This document shows positions 1 to 6,930 of a stretch of DNA of 7,359 nucleotides, piece by piece (position 1 is the first letter of the stretch; each line of letters begins with the position of its first letter). The stretch is from Flavobacteriaceae bacterium (GTDB lineage Bacteria > Bacteroidota > Bacteroidia > Flavobacteriales > Flavobacteriaceae). The stretch spans positions 1-7,359 of the forward strand of contig JAENXB010000145.1 of NCBI GenBank assembly GCA_016649785.1, written 5' to 3'. Made by a program: the position numbers and the translations under genes. Under the pieces are notes generated by a model, which saw nothing but the letters and a program-made list of their open reading frames with translations, was not told the origin of the DNA and did no database searches.

Positions 1-237
1 GACCTCGGCTACAAGTTGGATAGTCCCATCACCTCCTGCAACCAAAATACGTTCAGGCTGGAATTTAAAAATCATTTTTTCTATGGCAGCCTGATCATTA
101 TCATCTGAAGTTTTATAAATTTCGAGAGAATAATTTCTTATATTCATTTCAGCCTTTACCGCTTCAATCAGTTTACTTTTGTCAATACCACCCGAAATGG
201 GATTTACAACCATTAAAATTTGATTTTTTATTTTCAT
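1..237 (-). CDS. Diacylglycerol/lipid kinase family protein, N-terminal 79 residues (cut by window edge)
   Basis: Reading the minus strand from the ATG at 237-235 gives an uninterrupted 79-residue start of a protein that runs off the left edge. It opens with a hydrophobic strand and the phrase VVNPISGG (about residues 10-17). Near the end it has VAGGDGT (about residues 68-74), the nucleotide-binding GGDGT signature of the DAGK catalytic domain (YegS/DgkB/LCB5-type lipid kinases). These cytoplasmic or membrane-associated enzymes phosphorylate diacylglycerol or related lipids with ATP. Full-length relatives are about 290-310 residues, so roughly three quarters is missing. It diverges from the App1-like gene at 300, with 62 bases between the two starts. 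The family call is firm from the two motifs; the exact lipid substrate cannot be told. Confidence 0.88.
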   Translation of the reverse strand, partial: MKIKNQILMVVNPISGGIDKSKLIEAVKAEMNIRNYSLEIYKTSDDNDQAAIEKMIFKFQPERILVAGGDGTIQLVAEV

Positions 238-263
238 GGGTTTTTATTGTTGATAAAAATAAG

Positions 264-270
264 TATTTTG
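264..270 (+). promoter_or_regulatory. Weak candidate -7 element for the App1-like gene
   Basis: The heptamer TATTTTG lies 29 bases before the TTG start at 300. It resembles the Bacteroidota -7 box TAnnTTTG with one base missing from the spacer. TTG triplets occur at 247-249 and 250-252, but they are closer than the usual 19-21 bases for a -33 box. It is the best match in the 62-base divergent gap and is only suggestive. Confidence 0.22.
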
Positions 271-299
271 GTAGGAACCTTTCGTTAACAAAATCTCAA

Positions 300-1268
300 T
301 TGGTAAAATTAGACTTAAAATTATACCGTGGCTACTTAAATGATCAGGAATTGATTGTTTTTGGCCATGTTTTTAAATCCTGGGCACCGGATAAATACCG
401 CATTGATAGAGGTGGGATCAGACATGCATTTTCCATTATTCATATGTTTAATATTTCTCCTATTTCCAATATCCGGGTTAAACTGGAATTTAAAGGAACT
501 GTTGTTGAAACAAAAACTTTGCACGATGGTTATTTTAGGTTTAGTATTCCATTTAATGAGGAACTGGAAAGCGGCTGGCATGAATTTATAATTACCTGTA
601 AAATCACTGATTTTGGAATTGTTGAAATAGGGGAGGTCCTTAAACCCTTTGAAAGTAAATACGCGATTATTTCTGATATTGACGACACCATTCTCATCTC
701 GTGCAGCAATAATTTTTTCAAAAAAATGTATATTATTTTGTTGAAAAACATCAACAAGCGAAAGGTATTCAATGATGTGGTACCGCATTACATGGCCTTG
801 AGCATTTTCGGCCAACAGAATGAAAAGGCTTTTAACTCCTTTTTTTATGTTTCCAGCAGCGAGTGGAATTTATATAGTTTTATAAATGAATTTGCACAAA
901 TACACAACTTGCCAAAGGCCGTGATCAAACTAAAAAAGATCAAAACCGGAATAATGGATCTGTTGTTTTCCGGAAGGGGAAGCCACGATCATAAATTTGA
1001 AAAAATAAAGGATATCATCTCATTTTATCCAAACCTTCAATACGTTTTGCTTGGTGATGACTCTCAGAGAGATCCCGATATCTACGAACGAATTTGCAAA
1101 ATTTTCCCGTTAAATGTAAAAGCTGTATATATCCGTCATACAGCAAAAGATAAAAAACAAAGGACTCAAAAAATCCTGGATAACCTGGAAGATTTGGGAG
1201 TGGCAACCTGTTATTTTAAGCATAGCGAAAAAGCCATTAAGCATTCAAAAGAAATCGGGATAATTTAG
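300..1268 (+). CDS. App1-like (DUF2183) putative phosphatidate phosphatase
   Basis: A 322-residue protein with the layout of the App1 phosphatase family. An N-terminal beta-rich part (about residues 1-115) is followed by a HAD-like catalytic domain. Visible motifs are SDIDDT (125-130, the DxDxT nucleophile motif), YVSSSEWNLY (183-192, motif II serines), a conserved lysine in HKFEKI (231-236), and LLGDDSQRDPDIY (250-262, acidic Mg-binding motif). Yeast App1 converts phosphatidate to diacylglycerol. No signal peptide or membrane segment is seen, so it is probably cytoplasmic. The start is a TTG, chosen because the family-like text begins immediately (KLYRGYLND); the frame is open upstream but offers no ATG, and the next in-frame ATG (codon 49) would remove part of the N-terminal domain. 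No Shine-Dalgarno is present. The divergent neighbour is a lipid kinase. The family is well supported; the in vivo substrate is inferred. Confidence 0.87.
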   Translation: MVKLDLKLYRGYLNDQELIVFGHVFKSWAPDKYRIDRGGIRHAFSIIHMFNISPISNIRVKLEFKGTVVETKTLHDGYFRFSIPFNEELESGWHEFIITCKITDFGIVEIGEVLKPFESKYAIISDIDDTILISCSNNFFKKMYIILLKNINKRKVFNDVVPHYMALSIFGQQNEKAFNSFFYVSSSEWNLYSFINEFAQIHNLPKAVIKLKKIKTGIMDLLFSGRGSHDHKFEKIKDIISFYPNLQYVLLGDDSQRDPDIYERICKIFPLNVKAVYIRHTAKDKKQRTQKILDNLEDLGVATCYFKHSEKAIKHSKEIGII

Positions 1269-1270
1269 GA

Positions 1271-1375
1271 GAATCAAGAAACAAGACTAGGAAGAAGTTA
1301 GAAATACGAAGTTAGAAGTTAGACAAGTTAGAATAAAGAGAATAGAAAAAAGAAAAAAGAATCAAGAAATAAGAC
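1271..1375. repeat. Purine-rich short direct repeats behind the App1-like gene
   Basis: Directly after the stop codon the plus strand becomes almost pure A/G. Two 17-base copies, at 1271-1287 and 1359-1375, read GAATCAAGAAnnAAGAC and differ at one of 17 positions. Between them the octamer AAGTTAGA occurs four times (1295, 1309, 1316, 1325), two copies overlapping by one base. No reading frame or transposon end is visible. It looks like slippage-generated intergenic sequence. Confidence 0.6.
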
Positions 1376-1473
1376 AAAAGAAAATGGATAATTTGGATTT
1401 TGGGGTTTGGAATTAGTTTAATTGACAATGAACGTGGATCCTCAGTTCCTATATTTTGGGAGCGGGAAATAAG

Positions 1474-1499
1474 AATGTTTTGTTCGGAAAAAAAACATT
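1474..1499. repeat. A/T-rich inverted repeat with 8-bp arms
   Basis: AATGTTTT (1474-1481) and AAAACATT (1492-1499) are perfect reverse complements around a 10-base loop. No T-run follows on the plus strand. It lies just beyond the U-tract of the minus-strand terminator. With such A/T-rich arms it could be chance, or a minor stabilising 3' end structure. Confidence 0.3.
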
Positions 1500-1507
1500 A
1501 AAAGTTT

Positions 1508-1546
1508 ACAAAAAAAGCTGCAAAAGATAGAGATCTTATGCAGCTT
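1508..1546 (-). terminator. Intrinsic terminator of the five-gene minus-strand operon
   Basis: Read on the minus strand, AAGCTGCA (1546-1539) pairs with TGCAGCTT (1522-1515). Inside it AAGAT (1537-1533) pairs with ATCTT (1528-1524) around a CTCT loop, leaving a single T-T mismatch. The result is a 13-bp interrupted stem, followed at once by a T-rich run (1516-1511 and beyond). It begins 21 bases after the DUF1080 stop codon, exactly where an operon-ending terminator is expected. Confidence 0.85.
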
Positions 1547-1567
1547 CGATGGTTTTTTAAAATGAAT

Positions 1568-2329
1568 TTACTCCAATTTTTTAATTTTTATATTTCTGTA
1601 CCAAACTTTATCTCCGTGGTCCTGCAGTGCTATATGTCCAGATCGGTGTTTCCCGAAATCTTCCCAGTCTTTAAACTTTGATCCCTGTACCATTTTGTCC
1701 CATTCCTCCCCATGCACCGGGAATTCTGTGATTTTTTCACCATTCGTGGTAACAGTTCCCAAATTTGACACATGATCTATTCTGATTACCGTTTTATTCC
1801 ATTCTCCAACCGGTTTGGTTACATCTTTACTTGGGGGAACCATATCATAAAGGGCACCAGCCTGACGGATTGGTCCGTTTTTGGCATCCGGATGTTTCTG
1901 GTTGTCCAGTACCTGAATTTCGGGTCCGGTAAGGTAAGGCTCTTTGAATTTTTTATCTTCCTGCACTCCCCACATAATTCCGCTGTTTCCTGCTTCGGAA
2001 ATTTTCCATTCCAGGGACAATTCAAAGTTGGTAAATTCATCTTTTGAAATCAGGTTTTCAGATCCCGGGCGTTCTCCTTCGGCAGGAGTAAAAGCCAGTG
2101 CGCCATCTTCAACTTTCCATTGGGTAATTGTATCAGCATTAAAGGCTTTCCAACCTTCAAGATTTTCTCCGTTAAAAAGATCTACCCATTCGTTTTGAGT
2201 TTCCTCATTTTGCATCGCTGCCTCCTGATCTTTCATTTTTTGTGCCTCATCATCCTGGCTTTTGGTATTTTCTTTACAGCTTACGGCAAAAACAGCTACG
2301 GACATTAATAATAAACTTAATTTTTTCAT
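1568..2329 (-). CDS. DUF1080 / 3-keto-disaccharide hydrolase family lipoprotein
   Basis: 253 residues. A short signal peptide (1-17) ends in a lipobox AVSC, with Cys18 as the lipidation site, so the protein should be anchored to a membrane facing the periplasm or outside. A charged, Gln/Glu-rich linker (about 19-47) leads to one DUF1080 domain, a concanavalin-like beta-sandwich. Its recognisable blocks are DLFNGENLEGW (50-60), NFELSLEWKI (101-110), NSGIMWGV (115-122), GPEIQVLDN (135-143) and GHIALQDHGDKVWYRNIKI (231-249). Members act on glycosides whose C3 hydroxyl has been oxidised to a ketone; many others remain uncharacterised. It is the last gene of the operon, 12 bases after the natural end of the frameshifted TIM-barrel gene and 21 bases before the terminator. 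Length is normal for a single-domain member. Family membership is near certain; the substrate is inferred from the locus. Confidence 0.92.
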   Translation of the reverse strand: MKKLSLLLMSVAVFAVSCKENTKSQDDEAQKMKDQEAAMQNEETQNEWVDLFNGENLEGWKAFNADTITQWKVEDGALAFTPAEGERPGSENLISKDEFTNFELSLEWKISEAGNSGIMWGVQEDKKFKEPYLTGPEIQVLDNQKHPDAKNGPIRQAGALYDMVPPSKDVTKPVGEWNKTVIRIDHVSNLGTVTTNGEKITEFPVHGEEWDKMVQGSKFKDWEDFGKHRSGHIALQDHGDKVWYRNIKIKKLE

Positions 2330-2341
2330 TTTATTTGGTTT

Positions 2342-3395
2342 TTAGTTGATTCCTAAGATTCTCTTTAATTTTTCTTCATCGATCGCAGTTCCGGCAAAAT
2401 CATCAAATTTCTTTTCTGTAGCCTGGATAATTTGGGATTGAATAAAGGATGCTCCTTCTTTAGCACCCTGTTCAGGAGATTTTATACAGCATTCCCATTC
2501 CATAACTGCCCAAACGTCACAACCATATTGTCAATTTGGAAAAAATGGTCTTAAAATCTACCTGTCCGTCTCCGGGATGGCGATATCTCCCTGCCCGATC
2601 TATCCAGTCCCCGTAGCCTCCAAAAGTTCCTTTTTTCCCAGTAGGATTAAATTCGGCATCCTTTACGTGGAACATTTTGATATAATCGTGGTAATGGTCT
2701 ATATAAGCCAGGTAATCCAGTTGCTGAAGTACGAAATGACTGGGATCGTATAAAATATTCACCCTCTTGTGATTGTTGGTAGCTTCCAGAAAACGTTCAA
2801 AAGTAATTCCATCGTGAAGGTCTTCCCCGGGATGGACTTCATAACAAAGATCTACTCCCTGTTCATCAAACTCGTTTAAAATAGGCAACCAGCGTTTGGC
2901 CAATTCCTGAAATCCCATTTCCACTAATCCTTGCGGGCGTTGAGGCCAGGGATGCGAGGTGTGCCATAACAATGATCCGCTAAAGGTTCCATGCACGTCA
3001 AGTCCCAGGTTCCTGCTGGCTTTGGCAGCACTTTTTAGCTGTTCTGTCGCCCATTGTGTACGTTTTTTAGGATTGTTTTTATACGCATCAGGAGCAAAAT
3101 TATCAAACATAATATCGTATGCCGGATGCACGGCTATAAGCTGGCCCTGGAGGTGAGTGCAAAGTTCAGTGATTTCCAATCCGTAGGATTGTATTTTCCC
3201 CTTTAACTCGTCACAATAGGTTTTGCTTTCCCCTGCTTTGGTAAGGTCTATTAAACGGCTTTCCCAGGTTGGGATTTGAATTCCTTTATATCCCAGATCT
3301 GCTGCCCATTGGCATAAACCATCCAGGGAGTTAAAAGGAGGTTTGGTATCCATAAACTGCGCTAGAAAAACGGCAGGTCCTTTTATAGTTTTCAT
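2342..3395 (-). pseudogene. Sugar phosphate isomerase/epimerase-like TIM-barrel protein, interrupted by a frameshift
   Basis: The ATG at 3395 opens a frame that stops at 2517 after 292 residues (FSKLTIWL, stop). The family's C-terminus continues in another frame from about 2530 to a TAA at 2342: QYGCDVWAVMEWECC, then 47 more residues ending in GIN. Removing one base (or adding two) near 2531 gives a 350-351 residue protein. It is an AP-endonuclease-2/xylose-isomerase-like barrel without signal peptide, hence cytoplasmic. Probable metal ligands are Glu186 (CYEVHPGED), Asp217 (LYDPSHF) and His243 (FHVKDAE). The fourth, in MEWE on the last strand, lies in the lost tail, so the 292-residue product is probably inactive. 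The indel must lie between 2533 and 2517, because the tail frame has a TGA at 2533-2531. Gaps to neighbours are 29 and 12 bases. A sequencing or assembly error is possible. Family relatives are annotated as sugar isomerases/epimerases; the substrate is unknown. Confidence 0.85.
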
Positions 3396-3424
3396 TTCAA
3401 TTTATATTTTGTTGTTGTGTTTAA

Positions 3425-4564
3425 CTAGTTGTCAATTTTCACCCAAACGTTACCTTGTTGGTGGGACGCGACGGCTTTTTCAATAAAATTCATTCCTCTT
3501 ATTCCATCCTTCATCGTAGGGAATTCCCCGGGATGATATTTTTCCTTTTTAATTGCTTTTGCAACTCCTTTATAGATATTTCCCATAGAGTCAAAGATCC
3601 CTTCGGGATGTCCGGGAGGAAGTTTTGTGCCGCTAAGGGATAGTTCGCTGTTGTAAGCATGTCCGGGTTTTAAAACCCTTAAAGGTTCGCCATCTTCAAG
3701 CAGATATAGATAATTAGGATTTTCCTGTTCCCATTTTAAACCTGCTTTTTCACCATAAATGCTCACCGTAAAATTATTTTCTTCTCCGGTGGCGATCTGG
3801 CTTGTCCTCATAATTCCTTTTACATATTCTGAAAAACGGAGCAAGACGGTTCCGTCTATATCCATCAGGTTATCTTTATAAAGATAGTTCAGATCTGCCA
3901 GAACCTCCTTAATTTCAAGCCCGCTAACGTATTCTATCATCTCAAAAGCATGGGTGCCAATATCCCCAACACAGCAACTAATTCCTGATTTTTCGAGATC
4001 CAAACGCCAGGTATTGGCACGTTTTTCCGAATCGTGAATAATTGGGTTTATCCAACCCTGGTAATATTGCACATCTACCTTCTGAATTTTCCCAATCTCC
4101 CCATTGGCTATCATTTCCTTCATTTGGCGGATCATTGGATAGCCTGTGTAGGTATACGTTACCGCGAAAATTGTTTTAGATATTTTTTGAATTTCTTCCA
4201 GGATCTTTGCCTCCTCATAGGTTGTGGTCATCGGTTTTTCGCAAATCACATGAAATCCGTTTTCCAACAATTTTTTCGCCATTGGGAAATGAAGAAAGTT
4301 AGGGGTGAGTATAGAAACCACCTGCATACGTTCTCCTTTTGGCAGCGCATTTTCCTGTTCTACCAGGCTGTCAAGATCTTTGTAAACCCTATCGGTCCTC
4401 AATCCAATGCTTTTAGCAAAAGAGATACTTTCCTCCAGTTTAGGATTAAATACTCCTCCAACTATTTTGAATTGATCGTACATAGCCGAAGCCACGCGAT
4501 GCAACACCCCAATAAGCGAATCTCCACCGCCTCCAAGTATTCCCAGTCTTATTTTTGAACTCAT
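3425..4564 (-). CDS. Gfo/Idh/MocA family NAD(P)-dependent oxidoreductase
   Basis: 379 residues with no signal peptide, so cytoplasmic. The N-terminal Rossmann fold starts with LGILGGGGDSLIGVLHR (7-23), a glycine-rich dinucleotide loop of the variant found in many Bacteroidota paralogues. VICEKPM (106-112) carries the signature Glu-Lys-Pro with the catalytic Lys110. VGDIGTHAFE (199-208) provides Asp201 and His205, the usual catalytic pair of the C-terminal alpha/beta domain. The family oxidises or reduces sugar and cyclitol hydroxyls with NAD(P). Here it sits between the permease (24 bases upstream) and the TIM-barrel gene (29 bases downstream), which fits reduction of an imported 3-keto sugar, or oxidation of an imported sugar as the first step. 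The ATG at 4564 is followed immediately by the Rossmann strand and preceded by an A/T-rich leader without Shine-Dalgarno. The family is certain; direction and substrate are inferred. Confidence 0.93.
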   Translation of the reverse strand: MSSKIRLGILGGGGDSLIGVLHRVASAMYDQFKIVGGVFNPKLEESISFAKSIGLRTDRVYKDLDSLVEQENALPKGERMQVVSILTPNFLHFPMAKKLLENGFHVICEKPMTTTYEEAKILEEIQKISKTIFAVTYTYTGYPMIRQMKEMIANGEIGKIQKVDVQYYQGWINPIIHDSEKRANTWRLDLEKSGISCCVGDIGTHAFEMIEYVSGLEIKEVLADLNYLYKDNLMDIDGTVLLRFSEYVKGIMRTSQIATGEENNFTVSIYGEKAGLKWEQENPNYLYLLEDGEPLRVLKPGHAYNSELSLSGTKLPPGHPEGIFDSMGNIYKGVAKAIKKEKYHPGEFPTMKDGIRGMNFIEKAVASHQQGNVWVKIDN

Positions 4565-4588
4565 AAAAATATTTTTATCTGTTTAAAA

Positions 4589-5827
4589 TTAAATCTTTTC
4601 AATTGCTTTTTTCTCAAGTTTTTCATTTTTGAAGAAAATAGCAAATAATATCATAACTACCAAGGCAAATCCGGCAGGAACTATCCATATATGTTCCCAG
4701 GCATGAGTACCATCGGCATTTATATACATATCGCTTATTAAACCGGCAACATAGAAACCTATCAGCATTCCAACACCGTAGGTTGCCAAGGTTATTAATC
4801 CCTGGGCAGCGCTTTTAATTTTTGGACCAGCTTTGGAATCGGTATAGATCTGCCCGGCTACGAAGAAAAAATCGTAACATATACCGTGCAAGGCAATTCC
4901 AATGATGAGCATATAAGCAAGTTCTCCGGCATCTCCATAGGCGAAAAGCAAATATCTAAGGGCCCAGGCAAGCATTCCTGCGAGAAGGGTGATCTTAAAT
5001 CCGAATTTCTTAAAGAAAAAAGGCAATAGAAGAAGGAAGAGAACTTCAGAAATTTGACCAATGGTCATCATTGCTGTAGGGTCTGCCATACCCACTTCTG
5101 CTAAAAAAGGATTTGCATTCTGGTAATAAAAAGCAAGGGGAATACAAATAAGGACTGAGGATATAAAGAACATCAGGAAATTCCTCCCTTTTAATAAGGC
5201 CAGGGCTTCCAATCCTAAAATATCTGAAAGCGTAACTTTTTCTCCTTTATTGCTGGGAGGGGTTTTTGGCAGGGTAAAACTAAAAACTCCTAAAATGGCA
5301 GATGCGATAGCCACCATTAAAAAAGTATTTCTCAACATTCCGCCTTCCCTTGCAGCCGGTGCATCCCAGGCAAATACAAGGCTTATCACCAAACCGGCGA
5401 TAATCCATCCCAGGGTTCCAAAGACACGTATGGTGGAAAATTGTTTTTCAGGATCTGTCATTTGGTAAAATGAAATGGAATTTACCAGTGCCAGGGTAGG
5501 CATATAAATAATCATATATCCCAAAATATATGGATAAAAGGTGCTGAAGTCTTGTGAGGTATACATCATATATAATAAGACAGCTCCTGCCAGGTGGAGG
5601 AAACCCAAAATGCGCTCCGCATTAAAAAACTTGTCTGCGATAAGCCCTATAATGAAAGGAGCTATAATGGCACCCCAGGATTGTGTTGAGAAGGCCATGG
5701 CGGTTTGAGTGCCGGTAGCCTCAAGATTATTCCCCAAAAATGTTCCCAGGGTTACAAACCATCCTCCCCAGATGAAGAATTCTAAAAACATCATTGCTGA
5801 TAATTGAAAACGAACTAAATTTTTCAT
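4589..5827 (-). CDS. MFS permease of the nucleoside:H+ symporter (NHS, NupG-like) family
   Basis: 412 residues, almost entirely hydrophobic, consistent with 12 membrane helices. A cytoplasmic loop at about 186-215 (KTPPSNKGEK...) divides the two halves and a Lys/Glu-rich tail ends the protein. NupG-type hallmarks are FSTIRVFGTLGWIIAG (130-145) and GIALHGICYDFFFVAGQIY (310-328). Named members NupG and XapB of E. coli import nucleosides with protons. Many Bacteroidota paralogues sit in sugar-catabolic clusters, and this copy lies 19 bases after a lipoprotein TIM-barrel gene and 24 before an oxidoreductase, with no nucleoside-metabolism gene nearby. A role in uptake of a sugar, keto-sugar or glycoside is therefore more likely than nucleoside transport. 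The family call is strong; the substrate is inference. Confidence 0.9.
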   Translation of the reverse strand: MKNLVRFQLSAMMFLEFFIWGGWFVTLGTFLGNNLEATGTQTAMAFSTQSWGAIIAPFIIGLIADKFFNAERILGFLHLAGAVLLYMMYTSQDFSTFYPYILGYMIIYMPTLALVNSISFYQMTDPEKQFSTIRVFGTLGWIIAGLVISLVFAWDAPAAREGGMLRNTFLMVAIASAILGVFSFTLPKTPPSNKGEKVTLSDILGLEALALLKGRNFLMFFISSVLICIPLAFYYQNANPFLAEVGMADPTAMMTIGQISEVLFLLLLPFFFKKFGFKITLLAGMLAWALRYLLFAYGDAGELAYMLIIGIALHGICYDFFFVAGQIYTDSKAGPKIKSAAQGLITLATYGVGMLIGFYVAGLISDMYINADGTHAWEHIWIVPAGFALVVMILFAIFFKNEKLEKKAIEKI

Positions 5828-5846
5828 TTATTATTTTTCTGATTTA

Positions 5847-6851
5847 TTATTGATTTAATTTACTTCCTTCTTCAATCAGGAGGTTTTTTGTCGCCATTAT
5901 TCCTTTTTCGGCTGAAAGTCGTTCCCCTTCATATTCTACACCTATAAAACCTGTATATCCGGCATCTTTTACAATTTTAAGAATTTTCGAGAAATCCATG
6001 GTAGTTTCCTGGCCTTCATCGTTAAAATCATAGGATTTTGCACTTACAGCTTTTGCGTAAGGCATCATTTCTTCAATTCCCTGGTATCTTGGATATTCTT
6101 CAATGCATTTAGTCTCCCCGCGTTCCCCGCCTTCACGGTTTAAGCAAAAATTGCCAAAATCTGGAAGGGTTCCAACATTGGGGAGATTCACGCCTTCCAT
6201 CACCTCAACAAGAAGTTTTGCATTTGAGGATAAATACCCGTGGTTTTCTACCAATACATTTATTCCTTTGGAAGTGGCATATTCTCCCAATTTTTTAAGA
6301 CCGTCAATTGAATTGTTTTTCCAAATTTTAGCATCATTGCTGCCAAAAAGATTCACCCTGATAGAATGACATCCTAAAAACTGAGCGGCGTCCACCCATT
6401 TTTTATGACTTTCCACCGCCATATTTCTGGCTTTTTCATTGGGAGTGGCAAGATCTCCTTCGTTGTCAACCATTATTAGGATATTTTTTACATTATATTT
6501 TTCGCTTCTCGCTTTTAAGGAATCCAGTAAGTTTTTCATGGCAACTTCCGGAGATCCACCTTTCTCAAGTATTGGGGTGTACAACTGGCTAACGTATTCA
6601 ATCCCCTGAAAGCCCATTTCATTTGCTTTTTTGGCAAAATCCATAGGATCCATTTCCCCTGCAAGAATGGGTTTGCTCAGCGACCATTGCGCTAATGAAA
6701 GTTTGAAAAAAGGTTCCTGGATTGCGTTTTCTGCAGTAGCAGTTTCTTCTTCGGGTTCTTTTTCCTGTTGGTTTTTACAGGAAACCAGTCCAGTAAAAAA
6801 GATTAAAACAAGTAAAAATGAATTGATTGGTCGGGCTAAATACTTTTTCAT
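5847..6851 (-). CDS. Lipoprotein TIM-barrel sugar phosphate isomerase/epimerase family protein
   Basis: 334 residues. The signal peptide has a basic start, hydrophobic core (12-20) and lipobox GLVSC with Cys25 as lipid anchor. It is followed by an acidic Glu/Ala/Thr-rich linker (about 26-47). The rest (about 48-334) is an AP-endonuclease-2-type barrel: FKLSLAQWSL (first strand, 49-58), MGFQGIEYV (79-87), NVLVENHG (198-205, Glu202), LPDFGNF (229-235, Asp231), SAKSYDF (270-276) and FIGVEYEG (302-309, Glu306 or Glu308). Glu202, Asp231 and the last glutamate are likely metal ligands. Relatives of this fold include sugar isomerases and the catalytic subunits of C-glycoside deglycosidases, which cleave 3-keto glycosides by beta-elimination. 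It is the first gene of the operon, 19 bases before the permease. An exported lipoprotein form suggests work on extracytoplasmic sugars, not phosphorylated ones. The precise reaction is unknown. Confidence 0.88.
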   Translation of the reverse strand: MKKYLARPINSFLLVLIFFTGLVSCKNQQEKEPEEETATAENAIQEPFFKLSLAQWSLSKPILAGEMDPMDFAKKANEMGFQGIEYVSQLYTPILEKGGSPEVAMKNLLDSLKARSEKYNVKNILIMVDNEGDLATPNEKARNMAVESHKKWVDAAQFLGCHSIRVNLFGSNDAKIWKNNSIDGLKKLGEYATSKGINVLVENHGYLSSNAKLLVEVMEGVNLPNVGTLPDFGNFCLNREGGERGETKCIEEYPRYQGIEEMMPYAKAVSAKSYDFNDEGQETTMDFSKILKIVKDAGYTGFIGVEYEGERLSAEKGIMATKNLLIEEGSKLNQ

Positions 6852-6930
6852 AAAAATGGGATTAGGGATTTTATACTAAAATTTTTGTGACTGTTTTAAG
6901 AATGTTAAAAGTAGACTTTTTTTTTAAAGA

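Larger units (their letters stand above)
1269..1567. other. Convergent intergenic region, no gene seen
   Basis: These 299 bases separate the App1-like stop from the DUF1080 stop, so the two transcription units converge here. The content in order is: purine-rich repeats (to about 1375), a featureless A/T-rich stretch (about 1376-1470), an A/T-rich inverted repeat (1474-1499), and the intrinsic terminator of the minus-strand operon (1508-1546). No convincing coding frame, tRNA or known RNA motif was found. A clear terminator for the plus-strand App1-like gene is also missing. The 1515-1546 hairpin could serve it, with TTTTTT at 1553-1558 after a six-base spacer (1547-1552, CGATGG), but that spacing is poor. 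Confidence 0.6.

Noticed and set aside
336..815. Open frame of 159 codons on the minus strand across the App1-like gene
   Set aside because: It lies wholly inside a gene with clear DUF2183 motifs, shows no family motif and has the composition of an antisense shadow.
1271..1375. CRISPR array or insertion-sequence remnant
   Set aside because: Repeats are too short and irregular, there are no uniform spacers, and no terminal inverted repeats or transposase fragments are nearby.
2540..2545. Six-base homopolymer as the cause of the frameshift in the TIM-barrel gene
   Set aside because: Removing a base there would lead straight into the TGA at 2533-2531 in the tail frame, so the indel must lie downstream of it.
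4034..4558. Open frame of 174 codons on the plus strand opposite the Gfo/Idh/MocA gene
   Set aside because: Antisense to a well-conserved Rossmann-fold gene; the translation shows no domain-like pattern.
4858..5061. Small minus-strand frame of 67 codons inside the permease gene
   Set aside because: Out of frame within a convincing 12-helix MFS gene on the same strand; no independent start context or motif.
6906..6913. TACTTTTA on the minus strand as -7 box of the five-gene operon
   Set aside because: The last base deviates from TAnnTTTG and no TTTG or TTG is found about 20 bases upstream, so it is not listed as a promoter.
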